Made by a program: the position numbers and the translations under genes. 64,000 nt of DNA. Source: Bacillus sp. FJAT-29814. Lineage in GTDB: Bacteria; Bacillota; Bacilli; Bacillales; Cytobacillaceae. Below are positions 41,868 to 50,738 of this stretch, one piece after another (the first letter of the stretch is position 1; each line of letters starts with the position of its first letter). The notes under the pieces are model-generated. The model did no database searches. It was not told the origin of the DNA and saw nothing but the letters and a program-made list of their open reading frames with translations. The DNA lies in assembly GCF_001510715.1 (NCBI RefSeq), contig NZ_LMTJ01000003.1, positions 48,810-112,809 on the forward strand, given 5' to 3'.

Positions 41868-42296
41868 TCATTTCTCTTTTTCAATAACATCCTTTACTAC
41901 ATCTTCAATGGTTACATTCTCGAGGACCTTCTCCATTGCAGTCTGGGCACTTAAAAAGAGTGGTTCAATTGTATGTTGAATATTCCTTCCGACAGTACAA
42001 TCAGGGTTCGGATTTTCGTGAATGGTAAACAGTTCGTTGTCCTTGACAACATTAACCGCTTTATAAACATCAAGCAATGTAATATCCGATAAATCCTTTG
42101 CGAGTTCTGCTCCTGCAATACCAGGTTGTACTATAATTAATCCTGCTTTTTTTAGCATCCCCATAATTTTTCTAATCACGGCTGGGTTCGTATTTACGCT
42201 TCGTGCTAAATATTCAGATGAACTTACTCCATCTTTATTTATTTCAATTAGAGTTAATATATGAATTCCAACGGAAAATCTGCTGCTAATGGACAT
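41868..42296 (-). CDS. ywnA: Rrf2-family regulator, YwnA-like
   Basis: 142-aa Rrf2 winged-helix protein (SRFSVGIHILTLIEIN, NTNPAVIRKIMGMLKKAGLI, GAELAKDLSDITLLDVYKAV). It has only one Cys (in PNPDCTVGRNI) instead of the three that bind an Fe-S cluster in NsrR/IscR, which matches the YwnA type. Divergent from a YwnB-like reductase, as in B. subtilis, and likely represses it through the repeat at 42438-42454. The gene symbol rests on sequence plus this arrangement. Confidence 0.82.
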   Translation of the reverse strand: MSISSRFSVGIHILTLIEINKDGVSSSEYLARSVNTNPAVIRKIMGMLKKAGLIIVQPGIAGAELAKDLSDITLLDVYKAVNVVKDNELFTIHENPNPDCTVGRNIQHTIEPLFLSAQTAMEKVLENVTIEDVVKDVIEKEK

Positions 42297-42419
42297 CTTC
42301 AGGCACCTTCCTTATTTATTGGAGAAAAAAATTTAGTGTGTTCATCTGTAATTCATTCGATTACAAGTATATTATAACTTAAAAGCTTAATCATAATAAA
42401 AATTGATATTTTTAATCTG

Positions 42420-42454
42420 TTGACATCCAATCAAGGTGTAACTACAATAGTTAC
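42420..42454 (+). promoter_or_regulatory. Promoter with overlapping operator for ywnB-like gene
   Basis: Consensus TTGACA (42420-42425), 17 bases, TACAAT (42443-42448). Inverted arms GTAACT (42438-42443) and AGTTAC (42449-42454) overlap the -10, as expected of a repressor site for the divergent Rrf2 regulator. Confidence 0.75.
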
Positions 42455-42500
42455 AGGTAATCAAATTAATTACAAGTCATATTTGCAGGAGGACTAAAGA

Positions 42501-43139
42501 ATGAAAATTGGAATTATTGGTGCAAGTGGAAAAGTAGGCGGTCTTATTTTGAAGGAAGCAGTCAGTCGGGGACATCAAGTTACGGCTATTGTAAGGGATC
42601 AGTCAAAACTTAAAGATACGAGCGCTGAGGTAATCGAAAAAAATATTTTTGATCTTACACAAGATGATGTTAAGCAGTTTGAAGTAGTTGTAAATGCTTT
42701 CGGCGCTCCACTTGGAGAAGAGCAGGCGCATGTCGATGCTGGGCATGCTTTAATCGAGGCAGTGAAAGGAACGGATACAAGAATCATCGTTGTTGGAGGA
42801 GCTGGAAGCCTTTACGTCGATGAAAATAAAACTCTTCAGCTAATTGATACGCCTGAATTTCCTGATTTTGTGAAACCAACAGCAAAAGGTCAAGGACGAA
42901 ATTTGCAAGAATTACAGACAACAACTAACATCACATGGACATTTATCAGTCCCTCTGCCGTATTTAATGCGGAAGGAAAAAGAACGGGTTCTTATAAGTC
43001 AGGAAAAGATCATCTTCTTGTAAACTCAAAAGGTGAAAGTTATATCAGTTATGCGGATTATGCAATTGCCGTTTTAGATGAAATTGAAAATCCACAGCAC
43101 ATAAACGAACGTTTTACTGTTGTCGGTGAAGCAGAATAG
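42501..43139 (+). CDS. ywnB: NAD(P)-binding oxidoreductase, YwnB/NmrA-like
   Basis: 212-aa atypical SDR with an N-terminal GxxGxxG loop (MKIGIIGASGKVGGLIL) and the VVGGAGSLYVDE and FISPSAVF blocks of the NAD(P)H-binding family to which B. subtilis YwnB belongs. The catalytic Tyr of classical SDR is not evident. Likely a flavin or quinone reductase-like stress protein, but activity is unknown. RBS GGAGG upstream; sole gene before a bidirectional terminator. Confidence 0.82.
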   Translation: MKIGIIGASGKVGGLILKEAVSRGHQVTAIVRDQSKLKDTSAEVIEKNIFDLTQDDVKQFEVVVNAFGAPLGEEQAHVDAGHALIEAVKGTDTRIIVVGGAGSLYVDENKTLQLIDTPEFPDFVKPTAKGQGRNLQELQTTTNITWTFISPSAVFNAEGKRTGSYKSGKDHLLVNSKGESYISYADYAIAVLDEIENPQHINERFTVVGEAE

Positions 43140-43161
43140 ATAACCAAGTTCTTTCTTAAAT

Positions 43162-43196
43162 AAAAAAGGGCTGAGGAATTCCTCAAGCCCTTTTTT
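43162..43196. terminator. Bidirectional terminator
   Basis: Stem AAAAAAGGGCTGAGG / CCTCAAGCCCTTTTTT, usable by both the ywnB-like gene and the convergent glycine-zipper gene. Confidence 0.93.
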
Positions 43197-43197
43197 C

Positions 43198-43491
43198 CTA
43201 GTCGTTCTGAGAACCTTGGTTATTATTACGGTTGTTAGCGGAAGCATTGTTGTTTCCGCCAGCTTCCTCGCCCACTTGGTTACCAAGCGCGCCACCCGCT
43301 AGGCCGCCAGCTACAGTGCCAAGAGGTCCAAAAACAGAACCTAACGCAGCACCTGCCGCACCACCACCAATAGTACCTACCGCCTCACCAACACCACTGC
43401 CATTTTGATTAGTCGCATTGTTCCCAGCTTGGTTCATAGCATTGTTGTCTTCATTTCCACCAAATCGATTGCGTTCGTTATTTTCAGCCAT
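43198..43491 (-). CDS. Glycine-zipper protein, Asn-rich
   Basis: 97-aa protein with hydrophilic Asn-rich ends (NNERNRFGGNEDNNAMN... and ...NNNASANNRNNNQ) and a central glycine zipper of two halves (AVGTIGGGAAGAALGSVFGPLGTVAGGLAGGALGNQVG), which can form a membrane hairpin. Such proteins are common in Bacillus and often spore- or stress-related; function unknown. The site is GGGAG before the ATG. Confidence 0.75.
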   Translation of the reverse strand: MAENNERNRFGGNEDNNAMNQAGNNATNQNGSGVGEAVGTIGGGAAGAALGSVFGPLGTVAGGLAGGALGNQVGEEAGGNNNASANNRNNNQGSQND

Positions 43492-43712
43492 ATAATTTCA
43501 CTCCCTAATTAAGATAGGAGACAAGATGCAAACCTTTTGTTAGCATCGTTCCCCAACCTATTTTGCCCAACTGAAAGAGCATTATCCACATTCCATCATA
43601 GCGGCTGAAATAAAGTAGAGTTCGATTTAAGTCACAAGTGCTTTTTGGTTGCGAGGAGTTTTGAGACTTTTCCAAATATGACTCGTCTAATTATATTAAG
43701 GGGGAGATGATC

Positions 43713-44117
43713 TTGAAAAATTTCAAATATTTGATTGCTTTTTTGGGGATTATTTCATTTTTTATAGTAGGTTGTTCAAACTTAATAAAAGATGAAGAAC
43801 AGTATATAGATGTTGAGAAGCGTATCGGGGATGAAAATAGATATGAAGAATTCAATAAAATTACTCATAATGACCAAGTTCAAAAGGTGAGAGAGATAGT
43901 GGACAATATTGATTGGGAAAAGGCACAAGTATCTATGGTACGCCCTCCTGATTACAGGTTTGCATTTCAATATGAAAATCCGGAAATAGAAACAAAAGTT
44001 GCGTTGTATGAACTTTGGATAAGTCCAAATAACGACAAGGTAGAACTTGTAATTAATGCTGAAAGCAAATATGTTCAATTAGACAAGAACCATTCGGCAG
44101 AACTATTAAAATACTGA
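43713..44117 (+). CDS. Putative lipoprotein
   Basis: 134-aa protein with signal KNFKYLIAFLGIISFFIVGC (lipobox IVGC) and an exposed domain ending YELWISPNNDKVELVINAESKYVQL. The first ATG (43707) directly abuts the AAGGGGGAG site, so the TTG at 43713, seven bases away, is the better start. Family not recognised. Confidence 0.7.
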   Translation: MKNFKYLIAFLGIISFFIVGCSNLIKDEEQYIDVEKRIGDENRYEEFNKITHNDQVQKVREIVDNIDWEKAQVSMVRPPDYRFAFQYENPEIETKVALYELWISPNNDKVELVINAESKYVQLDKNHSAELLKY

Positions 44118-44177
44118 CTGGCGAAAAATTATCCAATCTTAAATAATAATTAGAGCTCAAAAGAATGTCGGATTGAA

Positions 44178-44210
44178 AGCAATTCTCAGTAAGGAGAATT
44201 GCTTTATTTT
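44178..44210 (+). terminator. Terminator after lipoprotein gene
   Basis: Perfect 10-bp stem AGCAATTCTC / GAGAATTGCT with a short loop, followed by TTATTTTG. Confidence 0.8.
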
Positions 44211-44257
44211 GTTGTTATTCTATCCCATATCCATTTCATTTTCTCTTCTTAAGATCC

Positions 44258-44404
44258 TTATCTCCATTCATCCCAATATAAAAAGACATACTCTGGTTCA
44301 TGTTCTTTTTTCAACTCATCAATGCTTGCTATTTTATCTGAAGTTTTCTGTTTATTCGTAGGTAAAGTATTACTAGCGTTCTGTTTTAAACCCTTCTCAT
44401 CCAT
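44258..44404 (-). CDS. Small protein, 48 aa
   Basis: Open frame of 48 codons starting MDEKGLKQNASN and ending EPEYVFLYWDEWR, with a near-perfect AAAGGAGGGTG site seven bases before the ATG. Lys/Thr/Asn-rich front, aromatic and acidic tail, no membrane segment. Lies between the VanW-like gene terminator and the convergent lipoprotein gene. Family unknown; expression inferred from the ribosome binding site. Confidence 0.55.
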   Translation of the reverse strand: MDEKGLKQNASNTLPTNKQKTSDKIASIDELKKEHEPEYVFLYWDEWR

Positions 44405-44483
44405 GATATACACCCTCCTTTTTAGCATAGTTTGTGTGTCCTGTCCCTTTTCTTATTCTTGTTTTTGCAAGGAATGTAAAAGA

Positions 44484-44511
44484 AAAAGCCCCAAGTATAG
44501 CTTTACTTAGG
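44484..44511 (-). terminator. Terminator of the VanW-like gene
   Basis: On the minus strand GCCCTAAGTA / TATACTTGGGGC then TTTTTCTTTT; the stem begins inside the last codons of the gene. Confidence 0.88.
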
Positions 44512-45402
44512 GCGATGTTGTTCATAAGGGAGGTATGGAACACTTTTAGGCGTATAAGTAATGACATCAGAGGAATATATCTCAATTAATAATCTATTCT
44601 TTAATGTTTTAGCCTGAATTAATATAGGTTGATTGTATTCATTTTTAAAGACTAAATCAGGTCCATTCCAGCTAACAGTGGCATCCCGTCTTGGGGGAAC
44701 GTATGAAACCTCTTTACTATGTGAGTAACGCTTAATAACTTTTAAACCAGCATTATCGATAGCATTAAAAAGGGTAGATGATACTTGACAAATTCCACCA
44801 CCTAAGTCTTCTGAAAATTCCCCTTTAATTATTACTGTAGAAGGCATATATCCTTTCACTGCTGTTCTTTCGCCAACCACTTTATTAAATGAGAATATTT
44901 CACCTGGAAAGAGTACGTAATTATTAATCGCTTTTGCAGCAAGATCGATATTATTGTTTCTTTCAATGCTTTTATTAGTAAAGGATGTTATATATTCTCC
45001 AATTTTTTTACTTCTAATATTTCCAAGCAATTCACTATCAACACTTGGATAAATTGTTTGTAATGGGATTTCCATTTCTGATGAAGTATTATTAAAATAA
45101 TAAGACATAATTTTTTCTGTGAAAATTTGGCGATTCAATCGGTAACCTACTTGTTCTCGTGTGATATTTCCGGACTCATTTATTATGGCATTTTTAGGTT
45201 CTTTAGTAACTTGTTGTTCGATTTCGTCTGTAAATTTTATTAACTTTTCCGTATTAATAATGGGTAATACAGGATAATTTATCGAAAAGTTAGTACGATT
45301 TACAACTGAGATGGGGTACCCGTTATTAGTGATAACTAAATTACTTGGCATACTTACTTGCTGAGACAAAATTAATAGCCCAAAAAACAAAGTAATATTC
45401 AT
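44503..45402 (-). CDS. VanW-family protein
   Basis: 299-aa protein with an N-terminal signal-like hydrophobic segment and the VanW domain (about residues 155-275): LFPGEIFSFNKVVGERTAVKGYMPS, GGGICQVSSTLFNAIDNAGL and VSYVPPRRDATVSWNGPDLVFKN. VanW-like proteins are found in vancomycin clusters and in sporulation genes such as yoaR; the role is not defined, probably cell-envelope. It is secreted or membrane-anchored. GGAGG lies 10 bases before the ATG. Confidence 0.87.
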   Translation of the reverse strand: MNITLFFGLLILSQQVSMPSNLVITNNGYPISVVNRTNFSINYPVLPIINTEKLIKFTDEIEQQVTKEPKNAIINESGNITREQVGYRLNRQIFTEKIMSYYFNNTSSEMEIPLQTIYPSVDSELLGNIRSKKIGEYITSFTNKSIERNNNIDLAAKAINNYVLFPGEIFSFNKVVGERTAVKGYMPSTVIIKGEFSEDLGGGICQVSSTLFNAIDNAGLKVIKRYSHSKEVSYVPPRRDATVSWNGPDLVFKNEYNQPILIQAKTLKNRLLIEIYSSDVITYTPKSVPYLPYEQHRPK

Positions 45403-45462
45403 ATGCTAAAAACCTCCATCTCATTGTAATGGTGTGAAAATCCATGTTTTAGGAAAATTGAC

Positions 45463-45636
45463 CTATTTTCCGAATAATTTTTCTACATTAAGTGGAACGA
45501 TCACCCGTCCATTTATTTGTTTATGTATTATAGGGTTTTTAAAGGGATCATAATCTTCACTACCTTGATTAAAAAATCGTGAACGTGCATATATTTCAAA
45601 ACCGAGTATACTTTGAATATCTTTATTATGGGTCAT
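45463..45636 (-). CDS. Small protein, 57 aa
   Basis: Open frame MTHNKDIQSILGFEIYARSRFF...VIVPLNVEKLFGK. An earlier ATG (45645) directly touches the AAAGGAG site, so the second ATG, nine bases further, is used. No membrane segment, no known motif. Upstream neighbour of the VanW-like gene in the same direction. Confidence 0.5.
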   Translation of the reverse strand: MTHNKDIQSILGFEIYARSRFFNQGSEDYDPFKNPIIHKQINGRVIVPLNVEKLFGK

Positions 45637-45737
45637 TTTAACCATCTCCTTTTACCTACTTTTAAATTATTATTTATATTAGCGTTAAAAAAATTCCAAT
45701 AAAATTTTTTTGTTTTTTTTTACATAGTAATAAAATA

Positions 45738-45768
45738 ACGCGTCATGAGACTGGCTTTCATGACGCGT
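45738..45768 (-). terminator. Terminator of the TetR-family gene
   Basis: Perfect stem ACGCGTCATGA / TCATGACGCGT with a 9-base loop; on the minus strand it is followed by TATTTTATTA. Confidence 0.75.
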
Positions 45769-45796
45769 CTGAGAATATATTTTCTGTTAGCCTTGT

Positions 45797-46420
45797 TCAA
45801 TAATCCTGCCCGTTTTCATGTAACTTTGAATAAATGATTTGTTTCAGTTCGGTTATGACATTGTGAAATGGAAAGAGTTCTAGAAGCATAGCGTGATGTA
45901 ATGAACTGCCATCCATAACCCCCCAGAAGATGAGGGAGAGTTCCTCCGAATTTGTTTTCTTGGAAAATTCCCCATTTTTAATCCCTTCGTCAATAATCGT
46001 TTTGAATAAATCTTTATACATATTGAATCTTGAAATCATGATCGTACGCAGCTCGTCTTTCCTAGTGGAATACAGCCAGAATTCAATGTGCACTTTTGTC
46101 ATATTGACATAGTCAGATGTTTTATTAACATCGCTGTATGTATTAAACAGATGTTCCAGTTTTTCGTGGGAGGTTGTGAACCTGCCCAGTTCATCCTTCA
46201 GCTTATTAATGCTTTCAGAAGTACGCTGGTTCATAAGCTCTATATAGATTTCATCTTTACTACTAAAGTAATTATATATAGCACCCTTACTTATGTTAGA
46301 GTGTTTTACAATATCCTCCATTGTAGCAACTTGAAATCCTTTTTCGGCAAAACATTCAAAGGCACTTTTCAGTATTAAGGCTTTTTTATTTTTTTTATAG
46401 TCATCAGACACTACTGGCAT
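45797..46420 (-). CDS. TetR-family regulator
   Basis: 207-aa regulator. N-terminal helix-turn-helix SAFECFAEKGFQVATMEDIVKHSNISKGAIYNYFSSKDEIY is classical TetR; the C-terminal part (FWLYSTRKDELRTIMISRF, IFWGVMDGSSLHH) resembles the YfiR/KstR-like group. The frame begins at 46435, but that ATG is part of the GAGGAG site, so ATG 46420 is preferred. Divergent from a pair of ABC permeases; ACTGACTAGT repeats in the gap are likely its operator. Confidence 0.9.
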   Translation of the reverse strand: MPVVSDDYKKNKKALILKSAFECFAEKGFQVATMEDIVKHSNISKGAIYNYFSSKDEIYIELMNQRTSESINKLKDELGRFTTSHEKLEHLFNTYSDVNKTSDYVNMTKVHIEFWLYSTRKDELRTIMISRFNMYKDLFKTIIDEGIKNGEFSKKTNSEELSLIFWGVMDGSSLHHAMLLELFPFHNVITELKQIIYSKLHENGQDY

Positions 46421-46545
46421 AGTCCTGCTCCTCATATAGATAAATTTGATTAAATGGTTCTGAATACTTCCTTGTACTTATCATCAATCTGCAAAAAACC
46501 TGGATTATTCATCCTTATTTAATAATGATTATAGCTTAAAAATAG

Positions 46546-46583
46546 ACTGACTAGTATATTATTGGTAAAATAAACTGACTAGT
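46546..46583. promoter_or_regulatory. TetR-type operator repeats
   Basis: ACTGACTAGT occurs twice as direct repeats (46546-46555 and 46574-46583, 28 bases apart); the second contains the palindrome GACTAGTC. They lie in the gap between the TetR gene and the permease pair. Confidence 0.65.
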
Positions 46584-46623
46584 CGTTTTTCGGGCGCAGT
46601 AAGTTAAGTTTGAGGGGGGAAAA

Positions 46624-47481
46624 ATGAAAACACTTGTTCATTATTTCATTCGTTTTACCTGTATCATCACTGGGTTTGCGCTCTTTTTGTCCATCCCAAG
46701 ACTATTTAATGTTGATACAGGGACCATAGATATTCAGTATGATACCTTTAAAGAAAAGTTTTTGGATACGTTCATTCAGTTTTTTCAAAATTACAGCTTC
46801 AAAATGTGGCTAACTCAAGATGTAATAGATCGATATGTCTACACAATGGAAATTTTGATCCTGTCACTATTGCTGATCACGGTGCAAGGATTGATATTGG
46901 CCGCGTCTACACTCGTCGGGCCTAATAAGTTCAAGCGACTCTTTAAAAGGTTGCTGGATATGGTTGAAGCCATTCCAGACCTGCTTGTCATTTTCCTGTT
47001 TCAGATTACTGTTATCTATATTTACAAGAGCACAGGGTTAAAGCTATTTCAATTGTATGGATTCACCGGGACTCCTTATTTTATTCCCGTAGTGGTCATT
47101 TCCTTTTTGCCTTCCTTATTTTTGGCGCAATTTTGGGCAAATGTATTTGAAGAAGAGACCCAAAAAGATTATGTGACCTATGCAAAGGCGAAAGGAATGG
47201 GGCTCTCCAGAATTTATCTGGTTCATATGCTTCGCAATACGTTGCCTATGTACATGGTCCAGCTTAGGACAGTGGTATGGATGGTTCTTTCCAACATGGT
47301 TTTGATTGAATTTATGTTTAAAATTAAGGGATTCACCGAAGTTCTTGGGAATATATTTTTTCAGCCTGTTTCCCAAGTGTTGTTCAACTTTATTCTGTTT
47401 GCCCTCCCGATTATTCTGGTGGATTTGATTGTTAGATTCATTTCGTATAAGACAAGGGGAAAAGAAGAGGTTCGGTTATGA
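46624..47481 (+). CDS. ABC permease, oligopeptide type (DppB-like)
   Basis: 285-aa membrane protein with about six segments and the EAA loop TQKDYVTYAKAKGMGLSRIYLVHMLRNTLP. It differs from standard OppB in its divergent N-terminus. It overlaps the next permease by ATGA and has no binding protein or ATPase gene beside it, so partners must be elsewhere. Controlled by the divergent TetR regulator, which suggests a role in envelope stress or export-related uptake. Site GAGGGGGG before the ATG. Confidence 0.88.
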   Translation: MKTLVHYFIRFTCIITGFALFLSIPRLFNVDTGTIDIQYDTFKEKFLDTFIQFFQNYSFKMWLTQDVIDRYVYTMEILILSLLLITVQGLILAASTLVGPNKFKRLFKRLLDMVEAIPDLLVIFLFQITVIYIYKSTGLKLFQLYGFTGTPYFIPVVVISFLPSLFLAQFWANVFEEETQKDYVTYAKAKGMGLSRIYLVHMLRNTLPMYMVQLRTVVWMVLSNMVLIEFMFKIKGFTEVLGNIFFQPVSQVLFNFILFALPIILVDLIVRFISYKTRGKEEVRL

Positions 47482-48443
47482 AAAAATATAAAATCACCAT
47501 TGCAGGTTCTTTGATTATTCTGGGCATCCTGATCGCCAGCTGTCTCTATCCCTTTTACGGGCCGCCTGATTATAACAAAGAGATGTTAAGATACGACGGG
47601 CAGGGGGATTTGATTGGACGTGCTCCGTTCCCTCCTTCTTTAGGTAAAATATTTGGTACCAATCCCAATGGAGAAGATATGTTTCTTGTAGTTTTGGATG
47701 GTGCCAAGTACACGATTTTGACGGCACTTATTGTCACGTTTTTTCGGCTGCTGCTAGGGGTGATCACGGGAACCATCCTGTCCTTTTGCCACCCCAACAT
47801 CAAAACCTATTTTAAAGATTTTTTTATTGGCTTTCGGTATGTACCGAGCATCATTATCGCCATTTTGCTTATGCTGCCGGTAACGGTTAGATATACGGGA
47901 ATACCAATTGGTGTTGTTATCACCTATCAAATTGCTATTTTATTCATTGTTGCCTTTCCATCTGTTGCAGTGACCACAGCAGATCTAGTGGAGGAGTTGA
48001 AAAAACAAACCTTTATCAAGAGTTCTTATTTAATGGGGGCAAATCATTGGTTTATCGTTAGGAAGCACTTGTTTCCGTATTTACGATCCTATGGGCCGTT
48101 GATCGGAGTCCAACAGTATATGAACACACTAGTGTTGATGATGCACCTGGGTATCTTTTCCGTTTTTATTGGCGGCCCGCAAATTGGCGGTATTAACGAC
48201 GGTTCCGATGATTCTCCTTTGGCCTCATTATCAAATGAATGGTCGGGATTGATCGGACAAAATTTCAAGTTCTTACTTCATTATCCATGGGTTGAACTAA
48301 TTTCAGTTTTAGGATTTTTCTTGTTAATTATCATCATGAATTTGATAAAGAGAGAATTAACCGCCAATATGCAAGATATTCTGATGTATTCTAATTCTGT
48401 AAGAAAGCACACAAAAAAAGGGGATACCCCAAAAACGGCATAA
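47478..48443 (+). CDS. ABC permease, oligopeptide type (DppC-like)
   Basis: 321-aa permease, partner of the previous gene, with N-terminal membrane anchor, a loop with KIFGTNPNGEDMFLVVLDGAK (the HPFGTDxxGRD block of DppC, degenerate) and an EAA-like loop KQTFIKSSYLMGANHWFIVRKHLFPYLRSYGP. Overlap with the upstream gene (ATGA) implies coupled translation. Substrate unknown. Confidence 0.87.
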   Translation: MKKYKITIAGSLIILGILIASCLYPFYGPPDYNKEMLRYDGQGDLIGRAPFPPSLGKIFGTNPNGEDMFLVVLDGAKYTILTALIVTFFRLLLGVITGTILSFCHPNIKTYFKDFFIGFRYVPSIIIAILLMLPVTVRYTGIPIGVVITYQIAILFIVAFPSVAVTTADLVEELKKQTFIKSSYLMGANHWFIVRKHLFPYLRSYGPLIGVQQYMNTLVLMMHLGIFSVFIGGPQIGGINDGSDDSPLASLSNEWSGLIGQNFKFLLHYPWVELISVLGFFLLIIIMNLIKRELTANMQDILMYSNSVRKHTKKGDTPKTA

Positions 48444-48772
48444 AGGAATAAAGGGTATATACACAAAGAAGAAGTATTAGGGTGTGAAAGTAAAGAGCAC
48501 AAAATAGGCTAGTTTTTAGACGACTTGCTGATTTTGGGCTCATTTTATTCCATATAAGGAATTCGGCACATGGTTAGGAATAGCAGTGTGATAGAAAAAG
48601 GGATATGATGGAGATAGTTAATGGGTTGCGAATATACGTAGTCTTCTGTCAATATTTTTTATTAGCCAAAAATAGTTGGAATTTGGATTGGGTTCAATGG
48701 TTTAGAAGTAAGATGGACTGGTCAATTGATTTCAAGTATTTTAATATAAATTAATATTGGATGGCGATTTAT
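48444..48772. other. Intergenic region
   Basis: About 330 bases without a supported gene. A GGATGG ribosome binding site precedes the next gene; no clear terminator or promoter was identified. Confidence 0.5.
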
Positions 48773-49873
48773 ATGAGAAAACGTAAATGGGAGAAAAGGA
48801 AAACACTGAAAGTAGTCTTAATCCTATTTCTGGTTGTTGCTGCTGGATTCGGTGGTTATTCTCTTTATGGTTCATATAAAATCAATCAATTAGCGGAAAT
48901 GACATTTAAGGAAATGCTTGCTTATACAACCAAAAATAATAAGGACGCCGTTATCACTGTAGGAATTATTAAGGATGGCAAAATGGCATATAACGTTTAT
49001 GGAGAGAATGGTATGGAATTACCCCAAGAAGAGCATATCTATGAAATTGGCTCTATTACAAAAACCTTTACGACATCATTGCTGTGTAAAGCTATTAGTG
49101 AGGGAAGGGTCAGTCTTGAGGATTCTATTGAAAAGTATTTGAGTCTTCAGAAGAGAGACTATTATCCAACAATCCAAAAGCTAGTGACGCATACGTCCGG
49201 TTATCGAGGATACTATTTTGAAAAGCCAATGATTTCCAATTTCCTACACAAAGAAAATGATTTTAACGGAATATCAGAGGAGATGCTCTTGGATAGAATC
49301 GGGAAAATTAATGTGGAAAATTCCGACTACCCGTTTAAGTATTCTAATTTTGGAATGGCAACTATAGGTGCCGTGCTCGAGCAGGCATATGGAAAAGATT
49401 ATACACCATTGATGAATGACTATATTTCAGATGATTTAGGACTTACAAATACAAAAATATCAGATCGTTCTGGTGATCTGGGTCATTATTGGAAATGGTC
49501 AGAATCAGATGCCTATTTGCCGGCAGGTGCAATATTGTCTAATATTACCGATATGATGCAGTATGCCGAGATTCATATGCGAGAAAAACCAGATTATCTC
49601 TCAATCGCACATAAGGGATTAGCTGAAGTAAATGCATCATCTGCCAGTAATGAAAAAATGGGAATACATATTGATTCGGTTGGGGTTGGCTGGATGATTG
49701 ATCATGAAAATAATATTATTTGGCATAATGGTGGAACAGGAAATTATAACAGCTATATTGGATTTGATCAGGAAAATCAAGTTGGGGTCGTGATATTATC
49801 AAATTTGCCACCTAATTATAGAATTCCTGCTACTGTCATGGGAATTGAAATTCTGACTTCTTTACAAGAGTGA
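48773..49873 (+). CDS. Serine hydrolase, class C beta-lactamase fold
   Basis: 366-aa membrane-anchored protein: basic N-terminus then a single hydrophobic segment (VVLILFLVVAAGFGGYSLYG), then a penicillin-binding-type domain. Active-site motifs are the Ser-x-x-Lys in GSITKTFTTSLL, Tyr-x-Asn in YSNFGMATIGAVLEQ and HNGGTGNYNSY near the end. Such proteins are D-aminopeptidases, esterases or peptidoglycan enzymes rather than true lactamases. ATG at 48773 is preferred over 48761 for its GGATGG spacing. Confidence 0.88.
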   Translation: MRKRKWEKRKTLKVVLILFLVVAAGFGGYSLYGSYKINQLAEMTFKEMLAYTTKNNKDAVITVGIIKDGKMAYNVYGENGMELPQEEHIYEIGSITKTFTTSLLCKAISEGRVSLEDSIEKYLSLQKRDYYPTIQKLVTHTSGYRGYYFEKPMISNFLHKENDFNGISEEMLLDRIGKINVENSDYPFKYSNFGMATIGAVLEQAYGKDYTPLMNDYISDDLGLTNTKISDRSGDLGHYWKWSESDAYLPAGAILSNITDMMQYAEIHMREKPDYLSIAHKGLAEVNASSASNEKMGIHIDSVGVGWMIDHENNIIWHNGGTGNYNSYIGFDQENQVGVVILSNLPPNYRIPATVMGIEILTSLQE

Positions 49874-49899
49874 TCATAAAAATAGAAAAAGGTGAACGT

Positions 49900-50667
49900 A
49901 TGTCGAGAGTTGTTGCTTTAAATACACTTGCCTATCAACAAGTGTTCTCAGAAAATAAAGATTGCAGCCAAGCGGATGTATTGAAAGAATTAAAATCTGC
50001 AGGCTTTCAATATGTTGAGGTTCGTAGAGAATATTTCAAAAATGGTCAAGCTGAAATGGACAGGATTACTGACATATCCAGGGAACAGCAATTGACCCTG
50101 TTTTACTCTGTACCCGATGAATTATTTAAAGAAAATAAGCTAAATCCTGCAGTGGAAGGGTATTTTGAAGAGGCGAAACAACTGCAGGCTGTTCAAGTGA
50201 AATTGACTTTGGGGGATCTGAATGATTTAACCCGACTACATGCCAACCAAATCGCTGCCTTATTAGAGAGCACAGGGATTAAATTAGTCATTGAGAATGA
50301 CCAAACAAAAGAAAAAGGCAGTGCAAACAAGCTAAAAGCTGTGATGGAACAAGCTGCTCAACATGGTTTACCAATAGGGGTAACTTTTGATACTGGAAAC
50401 TTCGTGTATATCAATGAAAACCCAGTTGAGAGTGCGCAACAGTTGAAGTCGTTTGTCCACTATATCCATATCAAAAATGTCCAAAAGACAGATACGGGTA
50501 TTGAGGTAACAGATATCGAATCCGGTGATCTCCCTATCCAGGACATTTTACGAGAATTTCCTGAAACGGTCCCATGTGCCATTGAATATCCATGTGGTGA
50601 ACAGGACAGGATTATCGAAAAATTATTGCATGAGAGAAATTTGCTGGTTGAAAGATTTGGCCGCTAA
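49900..50667 (+). CDS. Sugar phosphate isomerase/epimerase-like TIM barrel
   Basis: 255-aa xylose-isomerase-like/AP-endonuclease-2 fold protein. Metal ligands are suggested by IENDQT, GVTFDTGNFVY, HYIHIKNVQ and AIEYPCG near the end (Glu, Asp, His, Glu). Typical substrates are sugars or inositols. Starts at ATG 49900 behind AAAAGGTGA. It follows the serine hydrolase after 26 bases, so the two may be co-transcribed. Confidence 0.85.
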   Translation: MSRVVALNTLAYQQVFSENKDCSQADVLKELKSAGFQYVEVRREYFKNGQAEMDRITDISREQQLTLFYSVPDELFKENKLNPAVEGYFEEAKQLQAVQVKLTLGDLNDLTRLHANQIAALLESTGIKLVIENDQTKEKGSANKLKAVMEQAAQHGLPIGVTFDTGNFVYINENPVESAQQLKSFVHYIHIKNVQKTDTGIEVTDIESGDLPIQDILREFPETVPCAIEYPCGEQDRIIEKLLHERNLLVERFGR

Positions 50668-50738
50668 TCAGTTTAAAGACGCAGGTTTTATACTTTGATC
50701 TGTTCTTTAAAAAATTCAGGAGAATTTTATGGTTTGAG

